Virus record (IMG/VR): IMGVR_UViG_3300042374_000500
Span: 1-64,000 of that record
Length of the DNA: 64,000 nucleotides
Source of the DNA: a virus
Strand: one strand, 5' to 3'
Position 1 is the first letter of the stretch. Every line of letters starts with the position of its first letter. The notes below the pieces were generated by a model. That model was not told the DNA's origin. It saw only the letters and a list, made by a program, of their open reading frames with translations, and searched no databases. The position numbers and the translations under genes are program-made. This document shows, piece after piece, positions 57,285 to 63,930 of the stretch.

Positions 57285-57688
57285 TGCCAAAGCAGAAGCC
57301 ATATAAAACTTATACTTATAAGATACCAACGTTTTACGTTACTATTAAAATAATGGTAGCACCTAAAATGTCGGATATGCTTACCGATAAGATATTTGAT
57401 TTAGATGACAATAAGGATAACTATGCAAAAACTGCTGCTGCATTGTGCCTAACATACAAAGATGATATATACATATGCTTGCCAAATGAGGGCAAATTTG
57501 CCACTGAATTTATGTTCCACGAGATAATCCATGCCAAGAACTTTATATACTCAAAAAGGGGTGTTAAATTAGACGTAGATAATGATGAGAATGAGGCATA
57601 TCTAGTCCAATATATTTATAGCAAATGCGAGGATGCTAAAAAGAAATTTGCCAAATCTCAAATACCTACTCCAAGTGAAAGCATATAG
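57284..57688 (+). CDS. HExxH metalloprotease-like protein
   Basis: A 134-residue protein with a zincin motif HEIIH (79-83) and a downstream Glu (NDENEAYLVQYIY, ~101-113) that could be the third ligand, as in ImmA/IrrE-type peptidases. The N-terminal ~60 residues are beta-rich. It might cleave a repressor or host protein, but no target is visible. It overlaps the next gene slightly. Confidence 0.7.
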   Translation: MPKQKPYKTYTYKIPTFYVTIKIMVAPKMSDMLTDKIFDLDDNKDNYAKTAAALCLTYKDDIYICLPNEGKFATEFMFHEIIHAKNFIYSKRGVKLDVDNDENEAYLVQYIYSKCEDAKKKFAKSQIPTPSESI

Positions 57689-57845
57689 AGTTTATTTCAA
57701 AAAAAACGGCATAAACCTAACTAAATTGGTCTATGCCGAGTCTTTACTTGAAGTACTTAATCAATTCAAAAAAATGGAGGTCATTCTTATCAAAGAAATA
57801 GATATGTTACCCGATGGAGAAATAGATATCATTTCTTTAAATTAA
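57675..57845 (+). CDS. Small protein at the end of the rightward genes
   Basis: A 56-residue protein from a GTG start (VKAYRVYFKKNGINLTKLVY), which fits its small domain best; an in-frame ATG at 57633 would add 14 residues within the previous gene. It has a beta-helix-beta pattern ending EIDMLPDGEIDIISLN. It is the last rightward gene and converges with a small leftward reading frame by 17 nt. Function unknown. Confidence 0.6.
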   Translation: MKAYRVYFKKNGINLTKLVYAESLLEVLNQFKKMEVILIKEIDMLPDGEIDIISLN

Positions 57846-57951
57846 ATTTTTCTTTTAATTGAGTAATAACATACTTTGCCATATATGTCCAACATATAAT
57901 CGCTAAAATAATTTGTACTTGAAACAAGTATTTTTCTAAAAAATCTATCAT
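57829..57951 (-). CDS. Possible 40-residue membrane peptide
   Basis: A 40-residue reading frame (MIDFLEKYLFQVQIILAIIC) with one hydrophobic segment and a Lys-rich C-terminus. It overlaps the convergent gene by 17 nt and contains a hairpin that may be a terminator for the rightward genes. It follows the next leftward gene after 2 nt, as the others in this series do. Support is modest. Confidence 0.4.
   Translation of the reverse strand: MIDFLEKYLFQVQIILAIICWTYMAKYVITQLKEKFNLKK
57916..57935 (+). terminator. Weak hairpin after the rightward genes
   Basis: TACTTG (57916-57921) pairs with CAAGTA (57925-57930) around an AAA loop and is followed by TTTTT. The stem is only 6 bp, so its strength is uncertain, but it is the only hairpin seen between the convergent transcription units. 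Confidence 0.4.
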
Positions 57952-57953
57952 AT

Positions 57954-58142
57954 TTAATCTAATTTAATAATTAATTGATAAGTATCAATGCCATTAGGTT
58001 TTACTTCGGAATTCCAAATTTTTAAGACGGATCTCCTTCGGTAAGCATCATGAAACTTAAATTCCCTAATCAGTTTATCATTCTTGAATAATTGCATTGT
58101 CCCTTTTATTTTGTACCATTCCTTCTCTCTCTCGTTCTTCAT
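57954..58142 (-). CDS. Unknown small basic protein
   Basis: A 62-residue basic, beta-rich protein (MKNEREKEWYKIKGTMQLFK). The first 65 nt overlap the next upstream gene in another frame; if translation starts at the internal Met (around 58097), the overlap shrinks to about 20 nt. It is part of the leftward small-gene series. No family is recognised. Confidence 0.5.
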   Translation of the reverse strand: MKNEREKEWYKIKGTMQLFKNDKLIREFKFHDAYRRRSVLKIWNSEVKPNGIDTYQLIIKLD

Positions 58143-58254
58143 ATAGCTTCTTTAATTCTTTAAATTCTGAAATTAATGTTTTTATCCTTTCTCTTAATTC
58201 ATCATTTTCTAATTGAAGCAAGTAGTTAGGGCTTATTGTATATTTATTTTTCAT
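58078..58254 (-). CDS. Small coiled-coil protein
   Basis: A 58-residue protein (MKNKYTISPNYLLQLENDEL) with a predicted coiled coil over residues ~12-45 (LRERIKTLISEFKELKKLYE). It starts within the stop of the gene before it (ATGA) and overlaps the next gene by up to 65 nt. Function unknown. Confidence 0.55.
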   Translation of the reverse strand: MKNKYTISPNYLLQLENDELRERIKTLISEFKELKKLYEEREREGMVQNKRDNAIIQE

Positions 58255-58451
58255 ATTATTTCAAGTAATGCTCTTTTATTAATATAAGCTTCCATTAAGG
58301 CGCTTTCTTGCTTGTAAATTAATCTTTCGTCAGTTTGGTCTTTGGCTAACTTAAATTTATACAAAGCAATAAGAACTTCACAGCAGTTTAGTTGTTCGTT
58401 GTTTGTGCATGAATTGATACAATTCAATACCCAATCTATGTTTCTTTCCAT
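58251..58451 (-). CDS. Small helical Cys-containing protein
   Basis: A 66-residue helical protein (MERNIDWVLNCINSCTNNEQ) with four cysteines: Cys11, Cys15, Cys23 and Cys24 (NCINSC, NCCEVL). They do not form a clear zinc ribbon. The gene ends in an ATGA overlap with the next, implying coupled translation. Function unknown. Confidence 0.6.
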   Translation of the reverse strand: MERNIDWVLNCINSCTNNEQLNCCEVLIALYKFKLAKDQTDERLIYKQESALMEAYINKRALLEII

Positions 58452-58452
58452 T

Positions 58453-58656
58453 TTAAAAATTTTCTTTTACGGTTAATATATGAATTTTTCCTATTTTATT
58501 GTACTTTAAAACTTCTGGCAATGCAAGGTTATTTTTAATTCTATATTTTATCGCTTGCTGTGTCATTGGAGCGGTAGGGTGTTTTCTATTTGCCCTAAAA
58601 TTGTCAGGATCAATTTTAGCTGCATATTCTTTTACACTAATTTGTTTTGTTTTCAT
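58453..58656 (-). CDS. HTH-like small protein
   Basis: A 67-residue basic protein (MKTKQISVKEYAAKIDPDNF) with MTQQAIKYRIKNNLALPEVL that looks like the recognition helix and wing of a MerR/excisionase-like small DNA-binding fold, followed by a beta end (KIGKIHILTVKE). It may be a small transcription factor among early genes. The stop overlap with its upstream neighbour is 20 nt. Confidence 0.6.
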   Translation of the reverse strand: MKTKQISVKEYAAKIDPDNFRANRKHPTAPMTQQAIKYRIKNNLALPEVLKYNKIGKIHILTVKENF

Positions 58657-58813
58657 TTAACTTTTCTTTTCTTTTTTTAAGTAAATTGTATCTATTAGTA
58701 AGGGTTACCATTTTTTTATAATCCCAAGTATCTGCTATGTTTTTATTTACTTGTTTCATTTCTAATTTTATAATTTTAATAATATTTTTAATTCTTGTTT
58801 TTCTATCAATCAT
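58637..58813 (-). CDS. Small Lys/Asn-rich helical protein
   Basis: A 58-residue protein (MIDRKTRIKNIIKIIKLEMK) rich in Lys, Ile and Asn and predicted helical. Both ends overlap neighbours (20 nt downstream, 8 nt upstream). No motif. The operon context and consistent spacing support it as a real gene. Confidence 0.5.
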   Translation of the reverse strand: MIDRKTRIKNIIKIIKLEMKQVNKNIADTWDYKKMVTLTNRYNLLKKRKEKLNENKTN

Positions 58814-59003
58814 TAACCTCTATTGTTTTAATTGTTTCCTTTATTGTGTCTAATTCACCATTTGTTGTGAGGATGTTTAAATACCTTTCAGCTTCTTCCA
58901 AGCTATGAGTTACACTTCTGCTTACATAAAGTCCATCTTTTTCAATAGAATATCGTACCATTCCATTGATTGTTGTTTCTTTTACTAATTCATACTTTGC
59001 CAT
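58806..59003 (-). CDS. Small beta-rich protein
   Basis: A 65-residue protein (MAKYELVKETTINGMVRYSI). The ATG at 59003 was preferred over an upstream in-frame start because the latter would overlap the ligase gene. It has KDGLYVSRSVTHSLEEAERYL and a Thr/Lys-rich end. No family is recognised. Confidence 0.6.
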   Translation of the reverse strand: MAKYELVKETTINGMVRYSIEKDGLYVSRSVTHSLEEAERYLNILTTNGELDTIKETIKTIEVND

Positions 59004-59026
59004 AATTGTTTGTTTTTTTTGTTGTT

Positions 59027-59686
59027 TTAAAAATGATATACTTTTGTTGGTTTTCGGCATTTAATCTGCCAATCGTGGTTATTGAGCATTTGAAAGCCAT
59101 AGGATAGCTTTGATTCAATCTTTTTTAATACCAAGCCTTCATATAGGTCGGTTTTAGATATGTCCTCAAATAGCTTTGTAAAGCCATTCATATAGGTAGG
59201 GGCTTTGTATATTCCATTAAGGTTGGTATGGCATAAGTGTTCATACATCTCCAAGCCATTTTCACCTATTTTACCTCTTTGGCAAGGATATGTTTCTTCA
59301 AGTAAATTGATTCTGGTCAATAGGTCATCTCCAATTAAATATTGGTCAGCCCATACAAGAATATCCCATATGATAAACTTATCTTTTTCTTTGTTGCCAT
59401 TTTCCCCTAATTTACCCTTGTTAAGATATTCTCCCGTATAAACATACCATTGATCGGATTGTGCTAACCCTTTAAAATCTATATTCGGGCAATACCAAGC
59501 CATTGGGCTTTTGTGCCGGTTATATACATAAACTTCAGTACCATTGGTAAAAACGATACAGCAAGTACCATTGTACTTTGGTTGCACTAAGTATTCTCCC
59601 GTATCAAAGGTGTCTAATTCTTTGGGTGGTATCTTAAATTCGGGGCGCGGCGGATATATGTAATTGAAATTTAAATAGGGTATCAT
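59027..59686 (-). CDS. Minimal nucleotidyltransferase ligase
   Basis: A 219-residue protein with the ordered motifs of ATP-dependent ligases/RNA ligases: motif I VQPKYNG (34-40) with catalytic Lys37, motif III-like TGEYLN (84-89), FIIWDIL (104-110), motif IV EGLVLKK (183-189) and motif V WQIKCRK (206-212). It ends right after motif V and so lacks any OB or C-terminal domain. It may seal nicks in RNA or DNA; which of these cannot be told. It overlaps the upstream gene by 4 nt. Confidence 0.78.
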   Translation of the reverse strand: MIPYLNFNYIYPPRPEFKIPPKELDTFDTGEYLVQPKYNGTCCIVFTNGTEVYVYNRHKSPMAWYCPNIDFKGLAQSDQWYVYTGEYLNKGKLGENGNKEKDKFIIWDILVWADQYLIGDDLLTRINLLEETYPCQRGKIGENGLEMYEHLCHTNLNGIYKAPTYMNGFTKLFEDISKTDLYEGLVLKKIESKLSYGFQMLNNHDWQIKCRKPTKVYHF

Positions 59687-59922
59687 ATAAAATATTTATC
59701 AAAAATTTCGTTAAAAACATTTTGCCTATTAGAAGCTACCGAGTTTACTTCTTCAATAAATTCCTCCCATTGGTCATCCTCTATTCGTATGTTCCATTGG
59801 TCGGCTAAAGATTGCCACATAATCAAAAAATCTTCCATATCTAAATAGGGCAAATGATTGTCTTTAAACATTACATACATAGTATCCCTTAACATTTGGG
59901 TTTTGCTTATTTTTTTATCCAT
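59683..59922 (-). CDS. Unknown acidic helical protein
   Basis: A 79-residue acidic helical protein (MDKKISKTQMLRDTMYVMFK) with aromatic clusters (IMWQSLADQWNIRIEDDQWE). It is coupled to the ligase gene by a 4-nt overlap (ATGA). No family is recognised; its coupling hints at a role with the ligase. Confidence 0.65.
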   Translation of the reverse strand: MDKKISKTQMLRDTMYVMFKDNHLPYLDMEDFLIMWQSLADQWNIRIEDDQWEEFIEEVNSVASNRQNVFNEIFDKYFI

Positions 59923-60044
59923 TTTATTATTCTTTTAAGTTCAAAAAATAGGTGGGCGGTTAGAAGTATTGTGATAGCTAATGGTACACAAACGACTATA
60001 AAATAAGTTAATTGTGCTAAAAAAATTATAGTAGCTTTAAGCAT
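59907..60044 (-). CDS. Small membrane protein
   Basis: A 45-residue protein from the ATG at 60044 (MLKATIIFLAQLTYFIVVCV) with a long hydrophobic stretch (~5-35) and a basic end (FELKRIIKWIKK). Longer in-frame starts lie in the upstream gene and were not used. It could alter the host membrane early in infection. Confidence 0.5.
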   Translation of the reverse strand: MLKATIIFLAQLTYFIVVCVPLAITILLTAHLFFELKRIIKWIKK

Positions 60045-60051
60045 ATTTATT

Positions 60052-60246
60052 TTATTTAATATGTGGTAATTGGCATATTCTAACTTCAGTAAATTTTCTA
60101 CCTTCATTATCTTCGCAATTTTGTATTGCATCTATGTAAAAATTAAATAGGTCAGTTTCATCCCCATTTTCATCACAAGCAGACAATACAACAAAATCTT
60201 CATCATTAAATTCATATAAGGCGTTTATTAGTTCTTTAACTTGCAT
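60052..60246 (-). CDS. Unknown acidic small protein
   Basis: A 64-residue acidic protein (MQVKELINALYEFNDEDFVV) with alternating beta/alpha pattern; such small acidic proteins can mimic DNA or inhibit host enzymes, but nothing specific can be shown. It lies just downstream of the 194-residue protein gene. Confidence 0.6.
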   Translation of the reverse strand: MQVKELINALYEFNDEDFVVLSACDENGDETDLFNFYIDAIQNCEDNEGRKFTEVRICQLPHIK

Positions 60247-60251
60247 ATAGA

Positions 60252-60836
60252 TTATTTTTTAAGTGCTACAATAGGGTTTATTAATTCAAATACTTGTTCG
60301 GGGTTGTCATACTGCATTAAGCGGTCAATACTGCCTTTAGCTACTGAAAAGGTCTTTTCTCCGCTAATTAAGTTTCCCTTGTCCATATCATCTATATCGG
60401 GGCAATTAAGGATAAGTTCACTTAATACCGCGCCATATTTCTCAACAAGGTCGGCATTGAACTTATACACTACATTTTCAGCCAATAAGCCTTCAAAATT
60501 TGCCAATATACCGGCTTTATTTTCATCTACAATAGTGTACTTGTCCATACAAATAAACATACAAGTAAATCCCGCTTCATCTTGAATTTTAAAATTATCG
60601 GGTGTACTGCGCTGGGTACGATATTCTTTCATAAATAGGTCTTTACCTACTGCTTTAATATCTCCCTCAATCATTTTAAGCTCTCCGGTAGCACTATCAA
60701 TCGTTTGCTTGAGTTCTGCATACCTTTGAACTTTGTTGCCCAACAAGGGGCTAGAAATAACCTTTTTATCGGTCTTTTTTGTTGTTTCTTTAACTTTTGT
60801 TGCGGATGCAAATAGGTTGGTTGTTGTGGTGTTCAT
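60252..60836 (-). CDS. Unknown protein with Thr/Lys-rich N-terminus
   Basis: A 194-residue protein. The first ~30 residues are Thr/Lys-rich (MNTTTTNLFASATKVKETTK), then a helical region and a mixed alpha/beta core (FKIQDEAGFTCMFICMDKYT). Its gene has its own AT-rich promoter and a perfect 11-bp inverted repeat in the leader, so it is probably regulated. No family is recognised. Confidence 0.65.
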   Translation of the reverse strand: MNTTTTNLFASATKVKETTKKTDKKVISSPLLGNKVQRYAELKQTIDSATGELKMIEGDIKAVGKDLFMKEYRTQRSTPDNFKIQDEAGFTCMFICMDKYTIVDENKAGILANFEGLLAENVVYKFNADLVEKYGAVLSELILNCPDIDDMDKGNLISGEKTFSVAKGSIDRLMQYDNPEQVFELINPIVALKK

Positions 60837-60856
60837 AAAATAGTTTTTGTTGGTTA

Positions 60857-60889
60857 TGTAATGTAAAGCTAAATACTTTTTACATTACA
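60857..60889. repeat. Perfect 11-bp inverted repeat in a leader
   Basis: TGTAATGTAAA (60857-60867) and TTTACATTACA (60879-60889) form a perfect inverted repeat with 11-nt spacing (centres about 22 bp apart, two helical turns). It lies between the promoter and the ATG at 60836. It could be an operator for a dimeric protein or a hairpin in the mRNA leader. Confidence 0.8.
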
Positions 60890-60890
60890 G

Positions 60891-60923
60891 CAAAATAAAT
60901 TAATTTAATTAAAATTATACAAA
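60891..60923 (-). promoter_or_regulatory. Leftward promoter with AT-rich spacer
   Basis: On the reverse strand TTTG (60920-60923) is followed after about 21 nt (TTTTAATTAAATTAATT in the spacer) by TTATTTTG (60891-60898), a -7 box with one mismatch. It lies between two genes of the leftward series and drives the 194-residue gene. Confidence 0.5.
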
Positions 60924-61490
60924 GGGGTTTATTTCGTGGGTATCTTCGGTGTATTCGTTGGTACCTAAAATACGATACATATCTTTTTCTTCATCATACC
61001 TTACTTCATTGCCGTCATCATCTACTTGTCTAGGCTCCCCGTATTGCTCCTCTACTTCTTTATTATGGGCGGTTACTCGTCCCGCAAACCATTCTCCCGT
61101 TTCCATAAAGTAAAGGTCAAAAATAAGGTCTGGAAACATACGGGCAACTTGTCTAATGTAAGGGATTGGCGGACTCCAAGCGGTATCAAAATTAATTGTC
61201 AATCCGTTTTCATCTTCTTCAACATAAGGCTCTTGTGCATCCCATTTACTTCCCCAATTTTCTAACCTCCAAAAATACCAATTATCATAGCCATATTTAG
61301 CTATTCTTTCGGCGTTTTGTTCGGGTGTTATGTCCTCACATATTGCAAGTTCTTCGGGCATAGGAATACATCCGTCCATTAGAAATATATCTACATCCAT
61401 TGCGCTTTTAGAAATAGATTTTTGCTTGAACATTTCAAGCTGTTCTTTGTTCCCACTAATTTGTAGGGTGTTACTGCACCAATTTGGCAT
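60915..61490 (-). CDS. YubB/DUF1281-like (Api92-like) protein
   Basis: A 191-residue protein with the family start MPNWCSNTLQISG, the conserved YGYDNWYFWRLENWGSKWDA and FDTAWSPPIP of the YubB/DUF1281 ferredoxin-like domain, known from phages and plasmids. The C-terminus is acidic. Function is unknown. It precedes the small unknown genes of the leftward series. Confidence 0.85.
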   Translation of the reverse strand: MPNWCSNTLQISGNKEQLEMFKQKSISKSAMDVDIFLMDGCIPMPEELAICEDITPEQNAERIAKYGYDNWYFWRLENWGSKWDAQEPYVEEDENGLTINFDTAWSPPIPYIRQVARMFPDLIFDLYFMETGEWFAGRVTAHNKEVEEQYGEPRQVDDDGNEVRYDEEKDMYRILGTNEYTEDTHEINPFV

Positions 61491-61501
61491 AATTTTAAGT
61501 T

Positions 61502-61702
61502 TTAATTGTTTATAAGATTGTAAATTTCTTCTATTGATTCTATTACATAGTTAGTAGTTATCATTGCTCCTAAACTTCTAATAATTGATACATCCCTCAT
61601 CATATCATCACGATATTTGCTTTTAATTTCAATAATACTTCCTACTCCTATCAATATAGTTTCGTTTTCAGTGTTTGTTAGTTTAATTATTTTCTTTTGC
61701 AT
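61502..61702 (-). CDS. Small unknown protein
   Basis: A 66-residue protein (MQKKIIKLTNTENETILIGV) with a beta-rich start and SLGAMITTNYVIESIEEIYN, a pattern seen in small phage proteins that I cannot name. Its start lies next to the first copy of a 28-bp direct repeat (61700-61727). Confidence 0.6.
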   Translation of the reverse strand: MQKKIIKLTNTENETILIGVGSIIEIKSKYRDDMMRDVSIIRSLGAMITTNYVIESIEEIYNLINN

Positions 61703-61900
61703 AAAATTTAATTTAAAAATTGTTGTGTTATTTCATTAGCTTTTTCTTCTTGCAAATAACCTAATAAATTTTCATTAGGTATAAAATTTAAAAGTTCTTC
61801 TAAACTTTCAATATAATTATCCCTAATATCTTCCTTAATTTGTTCAATTACTTGTAATAATAATTTTTCTTTCATAAAATTTAATTTAAAAATTGTTGTG
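61700..61900. repeat. 28-bp perfect direct repeat at two gene junctions
   Basis: The same 28 nt (CATAAAATTTAATTTAAAAA plus TTGTTGTG) occur at 61700-61727 and 61873-61900. Each copy holds the start codon of one gene (CAT) and the last codons and stop of the next upstream gene, so two proteins end in QQFLN. Confidence 0.85.
61708..61875 (-). CDS. Small helical protein ending QQFLN
   Basis: A 55-residue helical protein (MKEKLLLQVIEQIKEDIRDN). Its last five residues and start context are identical to those of the upstream neighbour because of a 28-bp direct repeat. It may be a shortened product of duplication or deletion at the repeats. Function unknown. Confidence 0.55.
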   Translation of the reverse strand: MKEKLLLQVIEQIKEDIRDNYIESLEELLNFIPNENLLGYLQEEKANEITQQFLN

Positions 61901-62414
61901 GTATGTTAGTATTTAATAATCTATATCCTTGTTCCTTGTATTTTTCAAGTTTATTCTTCAATGTCAATTTAAAGTGGTCGGGGTAATTTTCCCACATTTC
62001 TTGCAATGGCAATTTGAAGCTAATTGTCCTATATTCATTATCATTACCAATAACAATACCTTTAAGCATTTCTTTGGCTATTTTTTTGTCAAATTTAGCT
62101 TTGTCTTTAGCTTTTAAATAGGCATAGAACAAATCATCCAAATAATGTTCTAATGTCATTTTAATAACACATTTACCATCCTTATATAAGCTACTTTCAT
62201 ACACTAACGGGGGTAATGATTCGCAATACGTTTCCAATTCGTGTATAACCTCGTAACTAACGCCACTTACCCTATTGTAGCTAGTGCTTCCGCCTTTGCC
62301 ATCATTATTGCAATAACCTACTAATTTGCCATTTAGATATATATTAGCTTGAAAGCAAGAAGTTTCCTCACTTGCCCAATCCGAATACTTAATGTTTTTT
62401 AATTCAATTTTCAT
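61881..62414 (-). CDS. Unknown mid-size protein
   Basis: A 177-residue protein (MKIELKNIKYSDWASEETSC) with a beta-rich N-terminal half (CFQANIYLNGKLVGYCNNDG, GGSTSYNRVSG) and a helical C-terminal half, ending in PQQFLN encoded by the repeat. Proteins with this pattern are common in Bacteroidetes phages, with no known role as far as I can tell. Confidence 0.7.
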   Translation of the reverse strand: MKIELKNIKYSDWASEETSCFQANIYLNGKLVGYCNNDGKGGSTSYNRVSGVSYEVIHELETYCESLPPLVYESSLYKDGKCVIKMTLEHYLDDLFYAYLKAKDKAKFDKKIAKEMLKGIVIGNDNEYRTISFKLPLQEMWENYPDHFKLTLKNKLEKYKEQGYRLLNTNIPQQFLN

Positions 62415-62437
62415 TTTTTAAAATTTAGATTTATTAA

Positions 62438-62887
62438 TTAATTACCATAAGATACTTCATCCATTTCCTCTAAAATTCCGTTTATAATTTGATATTGATA
62501 ATCTTCTATATCTTCCCATTCAGTCCAATAATAACTATCGTTAATAATGGGAACTCTATATAAATTTTCTTCTTCATCTTCTACTCCATTACTTGTCAAT
62601 TCTTCCCACTCTTTTGCCGAGTATTCAGTATGTAAACAACTATCACTACAAAAATATTCGTAGTCAGCAAAATATCCCTCGTTCATTCCTTGCCCGCATT
62701 TATCACATTTACGGGCATATTTATCCCCTTTAACCACTTCTTCAATAACTTCACATTGTTTCATTTCTTCGGTGTATATACTATCCCCTAGCGCCTTGAA
62801 TTTATCAATGGCTTGTTGCTGGTTGTCTGCCTCTATCTCAAACATTGTTGAATAAGTGCGTAATAATTCAAAATTAAATACTGCCAT
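62438..62887 (-). CDS. Zinc-binding early protein
   Basis: A 149-residue acidic protein with an N-terminal domain (FELLRTYSTMFEIEADNQQQ) and a zinc motif: CDKCGQGMNEG (~61-71) and CSDSCLHTEYS (~80-90). An aromatic C-terminal part (WTEWEDIEDYQYQ) follows. Such two-Cys-pair proteins occur in phage early regions; function unknown. Its start is in the 24-bp repeat at 62885. Confidence 0.7.
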   Translation of the reverse strand: MAVFNFELLRTYSTMFEIEADNQQQAIDKFKALGDSIYTEEMKQCEVIEEVVKGDKYARKCDKCGQGMNEGYFADYEYFCSDSCLHTEYSAKEWEELTSNGVEDEEENLYRVPIINDSYYWTEWEDIEDYQYQIINGILEEMDEVSYGN

Positions 62888-62892
62888 AAAAT

Positions 62893-63084
62893 TTAATTTA
62901 ATTGTTTAATAAGTTTTAAAATTTGTTCGGGTGTTTCTTTTACATACCAACCCCCGTTATTATGGGATGGATGCTTTAAACGAGTGCGATTTCCCTCTAT
63001 AAATATTGCTTGTATCATTTCAACATTAAAATACATTTCTTTTGTTTCTTGTGAATAACATTCAGTTAGTTTAATAAATTTCAT
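62893..63084 (-). CDS. Small unknown protein ending KQLN
   Basis: A 63-residue protein (MKFIKLTECYSQETKEMYFN) with a beta start, a central basic part and GGWYVKETPEQILKLI, a pattern found in several small phage and FlbD-like proteins. Its stop lies in the 24-bp repeat. Function unknown. Confidence 0.6.
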   Translation of the reverse strand: MKFIKLTECYSQETKEMYFNVEMIQAIFIEGNRTRLKHPSHNNGGWYVKETPEQILKLIKQLN

Positions 63085-63102
63085 TTTGTTTAATTTAATT
63101 GT

Positions 63103-63306
63103 TTATTTGTTTATTTGTTTAATTAATACATCTTGTAAATGTTTAGGCAAATCAGTGCAAGACACTAATAATTCATCTTCATCTAAATCCAAAATGGCTT
63201 CATATTTATTGCCATAAATAACTACTTGATTTGTATCAACAAAAGAAAACATTTCAGTTTTATCTTTATTGCATATAACATAATCAGTTGAGGATAATTT
63301 TTTCAT
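63103..63306 (-). CDS. Small unknown protein
   Basis: A 67-residue acidic protein (MKKLSSTDYVICNKDKTEMF) with a beta-rich core (NQVVIYGNKYEAILDLDEDE). Its last residues KQINK come from the repeat core. Function unknown. Confidence 0.6.
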   Translation of the reverse strand: MKKLSSTDYVICNKDKTEMFSFVDTNQVVIYGNKYEAILDLDEDELLVSCTDLPKHLQDVLIKQINK

Positions 63307-63311
63307 AAAAT

Positions 63312-63527
63312 TTAATTTAATTGTTTACTATTTATTTTTTTAAGATTATAAGGGATGCAATCAAGATAAAAATCAAATTCATAGCCATAAATAGCCATTT
63401 CCTTGCCCATTTGGATAAGGTCGGCATATTCTATCCCTTTTTCTATTTCTAGAGCATTGTAGCGGCTTAAAATAGCTTGTATTTTTTTAGGTAGCTTGTT
63501 CGGGGTTTCAAATAGGTCTTTTGCCAT
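63312..63527 (-). CDS. Small unknown protein ending KQLN
   Basis: A 71-residue helical protein (MAKDLFETPNKLPKKIQAIL) with YNALEIEKGIEYADLIQMGK. Its end (SKQLN) is encoded by the 24-bp repeat at 63304. Function unknown. Confidence 0.6.
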   Translation of the reverse strand: MAKDLFETPNKLPKKIQAILSRYNALEIEKGIEYADLIQMGKEMAIYGYEFDFYLDCIPYNLKKINSKQLN

Positions 63528-63533
63528 AAAATT

Positions 63534-63677
63534 TTAGTTTGCACCGATAACCCTTTTAGCTTCGGTAAGTGTTAAAAAATATTGGTCATTGTATTTCCCG
63601 CTTTTAGATTGTAGCACATAATAAGTTCCTTTTGCGATAATTCTGCACCACTTGTTTTGATATAAAATTTCAGTCAT
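63534..63677 (-). CDS. Small basic protein
   Basis: A 47-residue protein (MTEILYQNKWCRIIAKGTYY) with a beta-rich pattern ending LTLTEAKRVIGAN. It lies between two leftward genes with short gaps (6 and 10 nt). No family is recognised. Confidence 0.55.
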   Translation of the reverse strand: MTEILYQNKWCRIIAKGTYYVLQSKSGKYNDQYFLTLTEAKRVIGAN

Positions 63678-63687
63678 AAAAATATTT

Positions 63688-63876
63688 TTAAATTGATAAA
63701 TAATTTTCCCAATAATGATTATCCATTTCGGTCTTTAAAGCTTCTTTTAGGGCTTCAATCTTGTTGATAACCGGATATGGGTTTTTAACTTTACCCTCTT
63801 TTAAACGGGTGTTTAAGGCCTTAATTTGTGCCTTTGTTTTGTTAATCCTTTGCATTGGTGTTAGATGTTTTTTCAT
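63688..63876 (-). CDS. Small basic helical protein
   Basis: A 62-residue Lys-rich helical protein (MKKHLTPMQRINKTKAQIKA). It follows a promoter-like region with the AT-rich motif and is the first gene of this leftward unit. It may bind nucleic acid. Function unknown. Confidence 0.55.
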   Translation of the reverse strand: MKKHLTPMQRINKTKAQIKALNTRLKEGKVKNPYPVINKIEALKEALKTEMDNHYWENYLSI

Positions 63877-63898
63877 TTGTTTTTTGTTTATTTTTAAG

Positions 63899-63930
63899 CA
63901 AATTAGAATTAATTTAATTAATGGCCAAAA
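63899..63930 (-). promoter_or_regulatory. Leftward promoter-like element
   Basis: On the reverse strand TTTTG (63926-63930) is followed after about 20 nt, containing TTAATTAAATTAATT, by TAATTTG (63899-63905), a -7 box shortened by one base. It probably starts the leftward unit at 63876. Confidence 0.45.

Larger units (their letters stand above)
62885..63327. repeat. 24-bp junction repeat, three copies
   Basis: CATAAAATTTAATTTAATTG followed by TTTA occurs perfectly at 62885-62908 and 63304-63327, and with its 16-nt core (TTAATTTAATTGTTTA) at 63090-63105. Each copy joins a start codon to the end of the next upstream gene, giving the shared C-terminus KQLN or KQIN. Confidence 0.8.
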
